A DNA stretch of 64,000 nucleotides from PALSA-1296 sp037143335 (GCA_037143335.1 JBAWZA010000001.1:301574-365573); one strand, 5' to 3'; shown: positions 17,826 to 26,854, counted from the first letter of the stretch. Notes: generated by a model from the letters alone, not told the origin. Translations and numbers: made by a program.

Positions 17826-19100
17826 ATGACAGTGAATAGAAAAAATCGTCAGATATTTTTTTTGACGATTATTCTGATTCTTAATCCAACGTTCGTATGG
17901 TCGCAAAGTAAAAATATTTTGCGCATACACTTTGAAACGGCAAGAGTAAAGGCAGGTACGAAAGATGTGGTGCTTAACGCATTCTATAAAATAGAGGCGC
18001 ATCACCCATATACTTTCACAGGGTTTGATTACGCATTCAATTACGATCAAACGTTACTGCGCCCGACGACAGCTTTCTTTCAAGGTACTGCTTCAGAGAA
18101 CGCCGCTTTTGCCCATGGGAATCCGGATGTAGCGAATAACATATACCATGTGTTAGTATCGAATTTTCCGGCATCGCTTGATACAAATAATCATACGCTA
18201 TTTCAGATTTGGTACACAATCAAATCCGACGTAGTAGATTCGGCAATGATTGCACCTATCAAGTTTGCGTTAGATGATTCTGACGGAATAGATAGCGTCT
18301 TCATTGATAACGGTGCATGGGATTCAAAATTTGCGTGGCATCCTTTTGGAATACTTTTCAAGGATACTACGAAAATTCAACCGCCGCCACCGAATAAGGC
18401 TTCGTTGCATTTTACCGCTGGCGATATTAATATCCCTTCGGACTCGATAAGAACGTTATCTTTAAACGTCGGTGCAATTGATAGTTCGCATATTCGATCG
18501 ATGCGGTTGGAATTCGACTTAGACACCTTAGTTTTTGATTCGGTAAGGATTCTTAAAGGAACGTTATTGCAGTCGGCGAACATGTTTCCGGAAATTCATT
18601 TACCGCATGTGATTGTTTCCATTTCTACGTTGGATTCTTTTATGCATGGCAGCGGAGAGCTTTTACGTTTAGAAATACGTTCTAAACACCGTACTGATAC
18701 GGTATGTAGTAAAATCGAGCTCCCGAAGCTATCGGTTTTGAATACTGACGCACTCTTCGATACTGCATATTTTGATTTAGGAAGTATCTGTGCCTTTGGA
18801 AAGCCCAAAGTTGACACGACAACAAAAGGAGTTTTAAGTTTTGAAGATTTGCAAAGTGATTTAGAAGTGTTTCCGAATCCAGCAAGATCGTTCGTTAAGA
18901 TTTGGAGTGAGGGTGCTACGAAATTCTCCATTACAATCTCGGATTGTTTGGGGAAGTCAATAGTCCAACAGGAGAGCGGAGAGATGATGCAAATAGACGT
19001 TTCTCATTGGACGAGTGGCATGTACGAAGTAGAAGCGGTTAAACTCGGCAAATCGCAAGCTCCGACACGACAACGGAAGAAATTTTTTATCGTTCACTGA
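17826..19100 (+). CDS. Secreted T9SS protein with two cohesin-like domains
   Basis: The 424-residue protein has a basic N-terminus and a hydrophobic signal ending near FVWSQ. Two similar beta-sandwich domains follow (about residues 28-190 and 192-330). Each contains the pattern of a hydrophobic strand, a Y/F-D-x-x-x-L strand (YAFNYDQTLLRP and LEFDLDTLVFDSV) and a later strand of the L.f.i.s type, which recalls cohesin or related carbohydrate-binding folds. The tail from about residue 347 (DLEVFPNPARSFVKIW, ending KKFFIVH) is a T9SS sorting domain. No Shine-Dalgarno site is visible and codon use is ordinary, unlike the two genes on either side, so expression is probably lower. Its adjacency to the dockerin-like protein makes an interaction worth testing. 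Confidence 0.78.
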   Translation: MTVNRKNRQIFFLTIILILNPTFVWSQSKNILRIHFETARVKAGTKDVVLNAFYKIEAHHPYTFTGFDYAFNYDQTLLRPTTAFFQGTASENAAFAHGNPDVANNIYHVLVSNFPASLDTNNHTLFQIWYTIKSDVVDSAMIAPIKFALDDSDGIDSVFIDNGAWDSKFAWHPFGILFKDTTKIQPPPPNKASLHFTAGDINIPSDSIRTLSLNVGAIDSSHIRSMRLEFDLDTLVFDSVRILKGTLLQSANMFPEIHLPHVIVSISTLDSFMHGSGELLRLEIRSKHRTDTVCSKIELPKLSVLNTDALFDTAYFDLGSICAFGKPKVDTTTKGVLSFEDLQSDLEVFPNPARSFVKIWSEGATKFSITISDCLGKSIVQQESGEMMQIDVSHWTSGMYEVEAVKLGKSQAPTRQRKKFFIVH

Positions 19101-19213
19101 CATTTGTTCACAAAACGCAGGGAAAACGCAGTAAAACCCTTTGATGAGTGTAACAATCTAACAAAACCATAGTTTTTAGACATACATCTATGAAACTGAA
19201 TTTAACAATAAGT

Positions 19214-19220
19214 AAGGAGA
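19214..19220 (+). promoter_or_regulatory. Shine-Dalgarno site for the gene at 19229
   Basis: AAGGAGA lies eight bases before ATG 19229. The frame also opens at ATG 19190, but only the 19229 start has a ribosome site at a proper distance and begins directly with a signal peptide (MRKLTSFAAIGAFALL). Confidence 0.7.
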
Positions 19221-19228
19221 AATCGGCA

Positions 19229-22150
19229 ATGCGTAAGCTTACCAGCTTTGCGGCTATCGGAGCGTTCGCGCTTTTGGTGACCCTCATTTCGACCCAGCGT
19301 ACATTCGCTCAGTCGGGATTATTCAACTATGTCCCATACCCAACGATTTCGCTCAACCAAGAGGATTACTATTCCGATGCACAATTCCTTGTGCCGGATG
19401 CTCTTCCTGGTGGCGAACGCTACTTCCTCGTACCAGTCTTCATCTTTAATGGTGTTGACCCTACGATGAACCCAAATACAGCTAGCCAGCTCCCTCCGGG
19501 ACCGGGTGGTCGTGTATTTGGCGTTGACGGTCAATTCCTTGAGCCGATTCGTAGCTTCGAGTTCCAAGTTGCTTACCCAAATCAGGCTATTGAGCTTGAT
19601 CAGAACCCTGCTCACGGCTCCCCAATTATGACAGTTGGACCGACGAAGTCGTCTAATGCTGAGAATACATTAGCTTCATCGTTCTATTTCCACTATGCAG
19701 AGCAATCTGCTAACGATATTACGAATCCTTATAACCGTATCATTCGTGTTACCGCAGCAAGTGAAGTGCCGTTGAAGCAGACGATTCCAGTTGTAGTAGA
19801 TTCATCTACTGTCCTCTGCTATCTCCGTTTCCATGTCATTCCAAACTGGACGGTGAATACTGCATTGTTACAGCTCGATACAGCTAAATTTGCTGATCAC
19901 TTAGGTGATCCACAAAACGATCCGAATAATTATCGCCGTGGAAACCTCGGTGGCCATAAAGATCAGATTCGTGGTCGTCTTCCTGTTGCAATTACAGCAC
20001 AGCCAACAATTGAGCTTCGTCCGTTCTCTCTCTTCAATACAACTGACGGAAAGAATTATGACTTGTTGCCGCAGTTCGTTTTTGATCCAGCTGATCCAAC
20101 CGCTAATAATTCGGTTGTTCAGTTGCAGATTGATAACGCGCAGGGATCATCACGTATCACGAATCTTAATATCGTGACTGATGAGACATGGCTTAGCGTT
20201 GGCTTGACTGCCGGCAGCCAGCAGAAGTCTATCTTCTTCTCAAGCATAACGAACTTTAACACGCAGAACCAAATCATCTTTGACGTGAAGACAATGTTCA
20301 TCAGCGTCAATGCAGCTGGTCTTGCACCAGGTGTATATACTGGACATGTTACGATGACAAGTGATGGCGCAAGCAATTCGCCACTTCGCTTGAAAGTGAC
20401 TCTCATCGTGAGAGCGCATCCAAATGAATCGAATACAAACGGCGGTTCGGGAATTCGTCTCAAACTTACGAATTCGTGCACACCAACATGTACAACGACT
20501 ATTGCTTTTGGAACGGCTAATGCAGATTTAGGTATTCCAGATGCTTCAGAAGGAATTGACATCCTTTATGGTGAGACACCATTCCAGACTACAGATGCTG
20601 CTGCCGCATTGGCAGATGCAAATGCCGCAAAGCATTGCTACGCATATTTCCAGCCACTCAATCCAGGGCTTGAGCCAGCGTACCAACAGAATCCAAATCT
20701 TCTCGGTACAACACGTGACTTCCGTTCACGTACAGCCGACAGCACACTTTTCTACAAAGTTGTATTTAACACAGGTGGCCCTCTATGCTACCCAATGAGT
20801 GTTTGCTTCGACCCACTTGATTTGCCGGATGGTGCACGTTTTGTCATCCGCGACATCTACAATGGATCAAAATTCTCATACGATATGCGTGAGGCAACTC
20901 AATCAGGTAATTCGAAGTGCGTTACTATTAGCGATGCTAATATCAATGCGTTCATTATTGAGTACACTCCAGCACGTGTCGGACAGACCGTTGCATTGAA
21001 GCAGAGAAGCTGGAATTTCCTTTCTCTTCCAGTTATGCCTTCAGATTCCAGATCTATCAAGGTTCTTCCGAATGCAGTAGGATCACCGATGGCTTATGGA
21101 TCGAATGCGGGTTGGACTAGCGCAGATAATCTTAGGTTCGGCGTTGGATATATGGCTCGTTACTCAACTGTCCTTGATGGCCCAGTAAATGGTGCACGTT
21201 CATTGAGCGTTGGTGATCTTGAGGAAGTAAGAGTTCATGAAGGTTGGAATGCAGTTGGAGCTGCAAGCTTCCCAACATGTATTGAACAGACAGCTGTTGG
21301 TGTTGCACCTCAAACCACGTTCTTGACGTCGGTTCCTGGTGGCCCACTTACACCTTCGTTCACTTCAGATTTCTTTGAATACACACCAGGTCGTGGATAC
21401 TCAAGCGCACAGTACTTGCTTCCAGGACATGGCTACTTCGTAAAAGTATCTGATGAAGCTGATTATCATGTTCGTGTATCTGCTAACTGTAAAGCAGTTG
21501 CAGAGCCAAATGCAGAGTTACGCTCTGAGTTGGTAAAGGTAAGCGTTCGTGATGCTGATCAGAATGGTCAAGAGCTTTACTTCGGAAATGTAGTAAATGC
21601 ACAGAAGAAGGATTTTGAAATGCCTGCTTCGTTCACAGATTTCGATGCACGTTTCGTTTCGACAAACGGTATGTTCTCACCAGTTGGTGATCAGCATACA
21701 GTTAAGCTCGCTTCGAAGAACTACCCAGTCGCTATGAATTTCGACAACGTAGTTGGTACAGTTGAAATACGTGACATGAGCGGCAAGCTCATCGGTACAG
21801 CAACCAATGGTGGTACAGTAGTCATTGCTGATAATTCAGTAAAGTCTGTTGTCCTTTCATTGAAGGGTTCAACTTCAGTTGATGCTTCGGGATTTGCACT
21901 CAATGCTAACTATCCAAACCCATTTGGAACATTGACAAGCATTGGTTACACAGTACCTGCAGAGACATTCGTAACGATTACCGTGACAAATGCTCTCGGT
22001 CAGGTTGTTGCAACTCCGGTCAATGCAGTAGTAGCAGCTGGTACACACTCAGTCAACTTCGACGCTTCGAACTTGGTTGATGGTACATACTTCTACACAA
22101 TCCATGCTGGTAACTTCACTCAGACAGAGAAGATGACAGTTACAAAGTAA
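19229..22150 (+). CDS. Large secreted T9SS protein with a BACON-like domain
   Basis: The 973-residue protein has a signal peptide ending near RTFAQ. The first 260 residues form an unassigned domain. Residues about 309-397 resemble a BACON-type Ig domain (TDETWLSVGLTAG, then GLAPGVYTGHVTMTSDG). Residues 470-600 contain several Cys and another unassigned region, followed by a domain beginning QRSWNFLSLPV that resembles the beta-rich modules often found before sorting domains. The T9SS type-A sorting domain starts near residue 890 (NANYPNPFG) and ends GNFTQTEKMTVTK. Codon choice is as biased as in the giant gene. The role is probably structural or adhesive; no catalytic motif is visible. A strong terminator follows at 22191. 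Confidence 0.85.
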   Translation: MRKLTSFAAIGAFALLVTLISTQRTFAQSGLFNYVPYPTISLNQEDYYSDAQFLVPDALPGGERYFLVPVFIFNGVDPTMNPNTASQLPPGPGGRVFGVDGQFLEPIRSFEFQVAYPNQAIELDQNPAHGSPIMTVGPTKSSNAENTLASSFYFHYAEQSANDITNPYNRIIRVTAASEVPLKQTIPVVVDSSTVLCYLRFHVIPNWTVNTALLQLDTAKFADHLGDPQNDPNNYRRGNLGGHKDQIRGRLPVAITAQPTIELRPFSLFNTTDGKNYDLLPQFVFDPADPTANNSVVQLQIDNAQGSSRITNLNIVTDETWLSVGLTAGSQQKSIFFSSITNFNTQNQIIFDVKTMFISVNAAGLAPGVYTGHVTMTSDGASNSPLRLKVTLIVRAHPNESNTNGGSGIRLKLTNSCTPTCTTTIAFGTANADLGIPDASEGIDILYGETPFQTTDAAAALADANAAKHCYAYFQPLNPGLEPAYQQNPNLLGTTRDFRSRTADSTLFYKVVFNTGGPLCYPMSVCFDPLDLPDGARFVIRDIYNGSKFSYDMREATQSGNSKCVTISDANINAFIIEYTPARVGQTVALKQRSWNFLSLPVMPSDSRSIKVLPNAVGSPMAYGSNAGWTSADNLRFGVGYMARYSTVLDGPVNGARSLSVGDLEEVRVHEGWNAVGAASFPTCIEQTAVGVAPQTTFLTSVPGGPLTPSFTSDFFEYTPGRGYSSAQYLLPGHGYFVKVSDEADYHVRVSANCKAVAEPNAELRSELVKVSVRDADQNGQELYFGNVVNAQKKDFEMPASFTDFDARFVSTNGMFSPVGDQHTVKLASKNYPVAMNFDNVVGTVEIRDMSGKLIGTATNGGTVVIADNSVKSVVLSLKGSTSVDASGFALNANYPNPFGTLTSIGYTVPAETFVTITVTNALGQVVATPVNAVVAAGTHSVNFDASNLVDGTYFYTIHAGNFTQTEKMTVTK

Positions 22151-22190
22151 ACTGAATCTCCGATTCGGAGATAAGTGAAATCTTTTTGAG

Positions 22191-22229
22191 AAACGGAAGT
22201 TAGTATCTATACTGACTTCCGTTTTTCTT
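22191..22229 (+). terminator. Rho-independent terminator closing the T9SS block
   Basis: AAACGGAAGT (22191-22200) pairs perfectly with ACTTCCGTTT (22215-22224), and the inner TAGTAT/ATACTG extends the stem. TTTTCTTT follows. A second smaller palindrome, ATCTCCGA/TCGGAGAT (22156-22172), sits just upstream, directly behind the stop codon. The T-tail reaches to 15 bases before the next ATG. Confidence 0.88.
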
Positions 22230-22244
22230 TTGAATACACGCTAT

Positions 22245-23126
22245 ATGACTAATCGTTACGCATTCTTTTGGCTGTTCATAAGTGCAGGATTATTTCCCGT
22301 GATTGGCTCTGCGCAAGAGTTCGGATTGAAGGTAAATCTATTCCGGAATGATGCTGGAGCATCTCCGATTCGGACGGTCGCTATTGGCTACGATCCGACT
22401 GCTGCAGACTCGTTGGAGGATAATGTAAGTGGTACACAGACCAGGCATTGGTATCCAGAGCTAAATGGGGAGCAATTTCTCCCGCCACTTTTCGGCGATT
22501 TTGATTTCAGACTTACCGGCAATTACATCGGTAGATTTAAAGACATGGAGGATGGCTCTAGCGTTGATGTAAGACGTAAACCGATCGATTCAAACTTCGT
22601 TCTCAAGTACGAAATGGATTTACTCGAGCAGAAGTATTCCAAGGCAAGGCTTGAGTGGGTTACCAGCTCGATTCCTGTAAATGTGCGGCATCTATACCTC
22701 TACTCATTTCAAGATACGATAACCCCGGCTCTGGATATGAAGGTGACTTCAAGTTTAACGTTGACGAATTCTTCGGAGATGCAACGGTTTAGCTCGATGA
22801 TTATTAAGTTAGTCTATAGCACGAGTGATGCAAGTGTTCGCGACAGATCTGAATCCTTAGCAAATATTTCGCTTTATCCTAATCCTGCGTCTTCAGATGT
22901 ATCTCTCTCATACTCGTCAAATACTGAGGGTAGTGGCACTATAATCTGTTATGACATGCTCGGTAGGCAAGTGTTCGTCAAGCGCGTGAGCCTCTGGCGG
23001 GCTACTAATGTTATTAATTTGGAGAGGTTATTATTTTCGAGTGGTCCCGGCCTGTACACCATCCGGGTGGAACAGTCGAACGGCTCGAAGATCGAAACTC
23101 AGACCCGATCACTGATAATCCTGTAA
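22245..23126 (+). CDS. Small secreted T9SS cargo protein, function unknown
   Basis: The 293-residue protein starts at ATG 22245 (MTNRYAFFWLFISAG); the TTG at 22230 lies in the T-tail of the preceding terminator and is unlikely. The signal peptide ends near GSAQE. The central 190 residues are beta-rich and not assigned. The tail from about residue 210 (NISLYPNPASSDVSLSYSS, then DMLGRQVF and GLYTIRVEQ) is a T9SS sorting domain. Only six bases separate its stop from the next start (xseA, TTG), so the two may share a transcript although they are functionally unrelated. Codon use is ordinary. Confidence 0.75.
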   Translation: MTNRYAFFWLFISAGLFPVIGSAQEFGLKVNLFRNDAGASPIRTVAIGYDPTAADSLEDNVSGTQTRHWYPELNGEQFLPPLFGDFDFRLTGNYIGRFKDMEDGSSVDVRRKPIDSNFVLKYEMDLLEQKYSKARLEWVTSSIPVNVRHLYLYSFQDTITPALDMKVTSSLTLTNSSEMQRFSSMIIKLVYSTSDASVRDRSESLANISLYPNPASSDVSLSYSSNTEGSGTIICYDMLGRQVFVKRVSLWRATNVINLERLLFSSGPGLYTIRVEQSNGSKIETQTRSLIIL

Positions 23127-23132
23127 CATATA

Positions 23133-24401
23133 TTGGCAAAGACCAAAATTCCCTCCGAGGGTGCACTCTTCTCGACACCTGCAGTGAATGAGACGAAGGT
23201 GTCTGATGGTGGAGCGAGCCAATTTACGGTGACTACCCTCACGAAGAACATTCGTGAAGTGCTCGAATCAAAATTCGTAGATGTCACTGTAGAGGGTGAA
23301 ATCTCAAACTTTGTCTTCCATCGTTCTGGGCATCGGTACTGGGCACTGAACGACCCAAACGCCCAAATCTCCTGCGTCTTTTGGAAGACGAGGCAATTGA
23401 GTTACCAAATCGGCGATGGGCAGAAGGTTATCTGTCGTGGAAGGCTCACAGTTTACCCGCCACGAGGAAATTATCAACTGGATGTCTTCCAGGTGCGACC
23501 TGTTGGTGTTGGAGCCTTACAGGCTGCGTTTGAGGCACTGTTTAAGAAATTAGAATCCGAAGGCATCTTCGATGAGTCTCGGAAGCGACCCATTCCACGG
23601 TTCCCAAAGAAAATTGGCATTGTCACGAGTCCAACTGGGGCGGCGTTGTATGATATTCTGAATGTTCTTCGCAGGCGTTATCCCATCGCTCAAGTGCTTC
23701 TGCGACCGGTAGCTGTGCAGGGCGTTGGTGTTGAACTTGAAATTGCTCGCGCAATTCATGAATTCGGATTGCTTCCCATCGATGAACAACCGGATGTGTT
23801 AATTGTCGGCAGAGGGGGAGGTTCGCTTGAGGATCTTTGGGCATTTAACGAGGAGGCGGTAGCACGCGCCATCTTTGCCTCGAAGATTCCTGTCATTAGT
23901 GGAGTTGGTCACGAAGTAGATGTCACGCTTGCCGATTACGCTGCCGATCTTCGTGCCCCGACGCCAACAGCGGCTGCCGAGCTAGCCACGTCGGATCGGA
24001 ACGAGTTGCTATCATCAATTCGGTCAACTGCGTCGGTAATGAATTACCTGACAAGAAATCGGATGAGTGATCTCAAGAATGAATTCAGAGCGAATTATTC
24101 CGTTGTTGAGTTGCAAGGTATTCTGGCAAAGACTTTGGCACAAAAGGAAGATACCATCCAACTCGGTGTGAAACAGATGCAATCATCGTTCTCGCATTTT
24201 TTGGAAATATCGACAGCACGGACAGAAAATTATCGCTCAACACTTGCGGCACTTAATCCATACGCAGTTTTAGACCGAGGCTACTCAATCATCCAAGATC
24301 AGGGCGGCAAGCTTATATCTAAAGTAGCGGAAATACCGACTGGTTCGGAGATGAAAATCATTTTCTCCGACGGGACTATCGGTGCAAAGCGAACGGCTTA
24401 A
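23133..24401 (+). CDS. xseA: Exodeoxyribonuclease VII large subunit
   Basis: The 422-residue protein is the catalytic subunit of the single-strand-specific exonuclease VII. An N-terminal OB-fold (SQFTVTTLTKNIREVLES, FVDVTVEGEISNF) binds DNA; the catalytic domain follows with the family motifs RFPKKIGIVTSPTGAA, VGRGGGSLEDLWAFN and SGVGHEVDVTLADYAADLRAPTPTAA (quoted in parts), then a long helical region and a C-terminal LNPYAVLDRGYSI motif. The start is taken as TTG 23133, the only candidate that keeps the whole reading; about 28 N-terminal residues before the OB-fold are poorly conserved, so a later start is possible. xseB follows 23 bases downstream. Confidence 0.95.
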   Translation: MAKTKIPSEGALFSTPAVNETKVSDGGASQFTVTTLTKNIREVLESKFVDVTVEGEISNFVFHRSGHRYWALNDPNAQISCVFWKTRQLSYQIGDGQKVICRGRLTVYPPRGNYQLDVFQVRPVGVGALQAAFEALFKKLESEGIFDESRKRPIPRFPKKIGIVTSPTGAALYDILNVLRRRYPIAQVLLRPVAVQGVGVELEIARAIHEFGLLPIDEQPDVLIVGRGGGSLEDLWAFNEEAVARAIFASKIPVISGVGHEVDVTLADYAADLRAPTPTAAAELATSDRNELLSSIRSTASVMNYLTRNRMSDLKNEFRANYSVVELQGILAKTLAQKEDTIQLGVKQMQSSFSHFLEISTARTENYRSTLAALNPYAVLDRGYSIIQDQGGKLISKVAEIPTGSEMKIIFSDGTIGAKRTA

Positions 24402-24424
24402 GTTGAGGCAATGTTTAGCACCAA

Positions 24425-24676
24425 ATGCGAATTAAAAAAGATATAGAAGGTATCGCCTCATTCGAAACAGAATTCGATAGGCTTGCAGTGATTGTCGGAA
24501 GTCTGGAAGAGGGGAATATCCCACTTGAGAAAATGCTCAAGCTCTACGAAGAGGGGACTCTACTCGCCGCAAAATTATCGGAGACTCTGAAACAAGCAGA
24601 GTTGAAAGTCCGGACGCTCTCAAAAGTACATGAAGAGTTAGTGAGCTTTGAAACAACGGAGTTCGACGAAGAGTAA
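24425..24676 (+). CDS. xseB: Exodeoxyribonuclease VII small subunit
   Basis: This 83-residue, highly helical protein matches XseB in size and pattern: SFETEFDRLAVIVGSLEEGN, then IPLEKMLKLYEEGTLLA and a final helix with KLSETLKQAELKV. The LE.g...Le..l.lyeeG signature is the family hallmark. It binds the helical region of XseA to form exonuclease VII. It is directly between xseA and dxs, an order (xseA-xseB-isoprenoid gene) also seen in other bacteria. Confidence 0.94.
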   Translation: MRIKKDIEGIASFETEFDRLAVIVGSLEEGNIPLEKMLKLYEEGTLLAAKLSETLKQAELKVRTLSKVHEELVSFETTEFDEE

Positions 24677-24724
24677 GACAAAAGGAATTCATACGATTAA
24701 CGTAACGAACAGACCTCAACGGCG

Positions 24725-26647
24725 ATGACAGATTTTCAACAGTATCCATTCCTGAAGGATATTTCCACACCTGAAGACCTCAGAAAATTATCCGAGAATG
24801 ATCTCCGCGGAGTATCGGATGACGTTCGCGAATTTCTCGTTGATACTATTTCCCAGATTGGTGGCCACTTCGGTGCAGGCTTAGGAGTTGTCGAATTATC
24901 AGTTGCACTCCACTACGTATTTAATACACCAAAAGATAAATTGGTGTGGGATGTCGGGCATCAGGCGTATCCTCATAAAATCTTAACGGGCAGAAAAGAA
25001 CGGCTTCATACTATTCGAAAAAAAGATGGACTTGCTCCGTTCTTGCGAATGGATGAAAGCGAGTATGATGTATTCGGTGCCGGGCACGCATCAACCTCAA
25101 TAAGCGCTGCACTCGGTATCGCAACCGCACGCGATTTTTCGGGCGATGATTACAAAGTCGTTGCCATCATTGGTGATGGCTCGATGACAGGTGGTATGGC
25201 GTACGAGGCATTGAATAATTGTGGTCTTTTGAAAAAGAATATCCTCGTGGTGCTCAATGACAACCAGATGTCAATTGCACCGAACGTATGGTCGGTACAT
25301 AATTATTTTAACGATGTAATCACTAACCCAGCTCTCCGTAAAATTAAAGATACGATCTGGGATCATTCAGGTGACAGAATCCGGCAGGCTGGAAGCAAAA
25401 TTGTTGACGGGCTGAAGGCAACGTTCACACCTGGTATGCTCTTCGAAGCATTGGGCTTCCGCTACTTTGGTCCTATAAACGGGCATAATGTCATTAAGCT
25501 GGTAGAGATGCTTCGGTTTGTGAAGGATCAACAAGGACCGATACTGTTGCATGTGATTTCTGAAAAGGGCAAGGGCTACGCGCCAGCCGAGTCTCATGTA
25601 CAAAGATTTCATGCTGCTGGGGGTGCGTTTGATAAATTAACAGGCGCTTCCATCGCAAAACCAGTTGCTACACCTTTGCCACCGGATTATACCAAGGTAT
25701 TCGGAACGGCAATGGTCGAACTTGCAAAGTCTAATCCGCATATAGTAGGAATCACCGCAGCCATGCCCGATGGGACAGGGTTGAATTTGTTGCAAAAAGA
25801 ATTGCCGGATAGATTTTTTGATGTCGGAATTGCCGAGCAACATGCCGTGACATTCGCGGCAGGTATGGCAACGCAAGGCTATACACCAGTCTGCGCAATA
25901 TATTCAACATTCTTGCAGCGTGCGTATGATCAGATTATTCATGACGTTGCGATTCAGAATCTCAATGTTATTTTTGCAATAGACCGAGCTGGTTTAGTTG
26001 GGGCTGATGGGCATACCCATCACGGAATGTTTGACTTATCCTATCTCAGACTCATCCCCAACATGACGGTGATGGCACCGAAAGATGAACAGGAGTTGCG
26101 CGATATGCTCTACACAGCGTCGGAGTATAAACGCGGTCCGATTGCAATTCGCTACCCACGTGGTAACGGAATCGGTGTTGCCCTTGCCGCGAGCGGATTC
26201 AATACTATTCCAATCGGCCGAGGAGAAATATTACGCGATGGAAAAGATGCCGTCATCATAGGCGTCGGCCCAATTCTCTACGAGGCGCTAAAGGTATCAG
26301 ATGATTTGATGCACGAGGGAATATCTGTTGCGGTTCTAAACGCTCGCTTCATAAAGCCACTTGACGAGGCATTGCTCGAGGGACTTGCCGCGCGATTTGG
26401 CCATATTATAACACTCGAAGAAAATGTAATCGCCGGAGGGTTCGGCAGTGCTGTTGCAGAATTTTACGCTTCGAGGGGGATACATGCCCACATGAAATTC
26501 TTAGGATTCAGCGATGCCTTCGTGGAACACGGTTCGCCTGCAGAGTTGATGGCAGAGCAAGGGTTGGATAGAGCCGGGATATTGAAAAGCGTACGGCAAT
26601 TTATCGCCCAAAAAGATGAGATATCAGCGTCGTTGAAAAAAAAGTGA
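24725..26647 (+). CDS. dxs: 1-deoxy-D-xylulose-5-phosphate synthase
   Basis: The 640-residue thiamine diphosphate enzyme condenses pyruvate and glyceraldehyde-3-phosphate in the first step of the MEP isoprenoid pathway. Family motifs are in order: WDVGHQAYPHKILTGR, FGAGHASTSISAALG, the ThDP signature GDGSMTGGMAYEALNN (about residue 150), NDNQMSIAPN, DVGIAEQHAVTFAAGMA with the catalytic Glu, and DRAGLVGADGHTHHG. Length is usual. The coding end overlaps an inverted repeat at 26631-26660. The gene follows xseB after 48 bases, probably in the same transcript. Confidence 0.97.
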   Translation: MTDFQQYPFLKDISTPEDLRKLSENDLRGVSDDVREFLVDTISQIGGHFGAGLGVVELSVALHYVFNTPKDKLVWDVGHQAYPHKILTGRKERLHTIRKKDGLAPFLRMDESEYDVFGAGHASTSISAALGIATARDFSGDDYKVVAIIGDGSMTGGMAYEALNNCGLLKKNILVVLNDNQMSIAPNVWSVHNYFNDVITNPALRKIKDTIWDHSGDRIRQAGSKIVDGLKATFTPGMLFEALGFRYFGPINGHNVIKLVEMLRFVKDQQGPILLHVISEKGKGYAPAESHVQRFHAAGGAFDKLTGASIAKPVATPLPPDYTKVFGTAMVELAKSNPHIVGITAAMPDGTGLNLLQKELPDRFFDVGIAEQHAVTFAAGMATQGYTPVCAIYSTFLQRAYDQIIHDVAIQNLNVIFAIDRAGLVGADGHTHHGMFDLSYLRLIPNMTVMAPKDEQELRDMLYTASEYKRGPIAIRYPRGNGIGVALAASGFNTIPIGRGEILRDGKDAVIIGVGPILYEALKVSDDLMHEGISVAVLNARFIKPLDEALLEGLAARFGHIITLEENVIAGGFGSAVAEFYASRGIHAHMKFLGFSDAFVEHGSPAELMAEQGLDRAGILKSVRQFIAQKDEISASLKKK

Positions 26648-26660
26648 TTTTTTTTCAACG
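26631..26660 (+). terminator. Inverted repeat spanning the dxs stop codon
   Basis: CGTTGAAAAAAAA (26631-26643) and TTTTTTTTCAACG (26648-26660) form a perfect 13-bp stem. Its four-base loop GTGA contributes to the TGA stop. The T-tract lies within the stem, so whether it ends transcription is uncertain; it may act on the nascent RNA as a weak terminator. Confidence 0.45.
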
Positions 26661-26764
26661 AAATTTGTAACTTTGACTTTCTAAATCGTTTTATAAGGGA
26701 ATCGTTTCGACCTCTCATCCGAAGCGCCCCTAAAAATATACTCCTCTCCCGTCAACCCACATTA

Positions 26765-26791
26765 GTGGGACAGACTGAGAGTCCGTCCTAC
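26765..26791. repeat. Palindromic repeat, copy 1 (imperfect)
   Basis: GTGGGACAGACT-GAG-AGTCCGTCCTAC is an imperfect palindrome whose right arm AGTCCGTCC is identical to the two copies near 47950. The rest of the 275-base gap between dxs and the Asp-box gene holds no gene. Confidence 0.7.
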
Positions 26792-26846
26792 TGCAGACTA
26801 ACAACTAAAAACTTCCACCCGCAAGTAATCCAATTACAATTTCTGT

Positions 26847-26854
26847 TACATTTG
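26847..26854 (+). promoter_or_regulatory. Possible -7 element before the Asp-box gene
   Basis: TACATTTG fits TAnnTTTG and lies about 70 bases before ATG 26923. No TTG is found at the expected -33 position, so the match is weak. Confidence 0.25.

Noticed and set aside
20119..20562. Open frame of 147 residues on the minus strand over the gene at 19229
   Set aside because: The plus-strand frame has a Shine-Dalgarno site, biased codons and a sorting domain; the antisense frame shows no start signal or motif.
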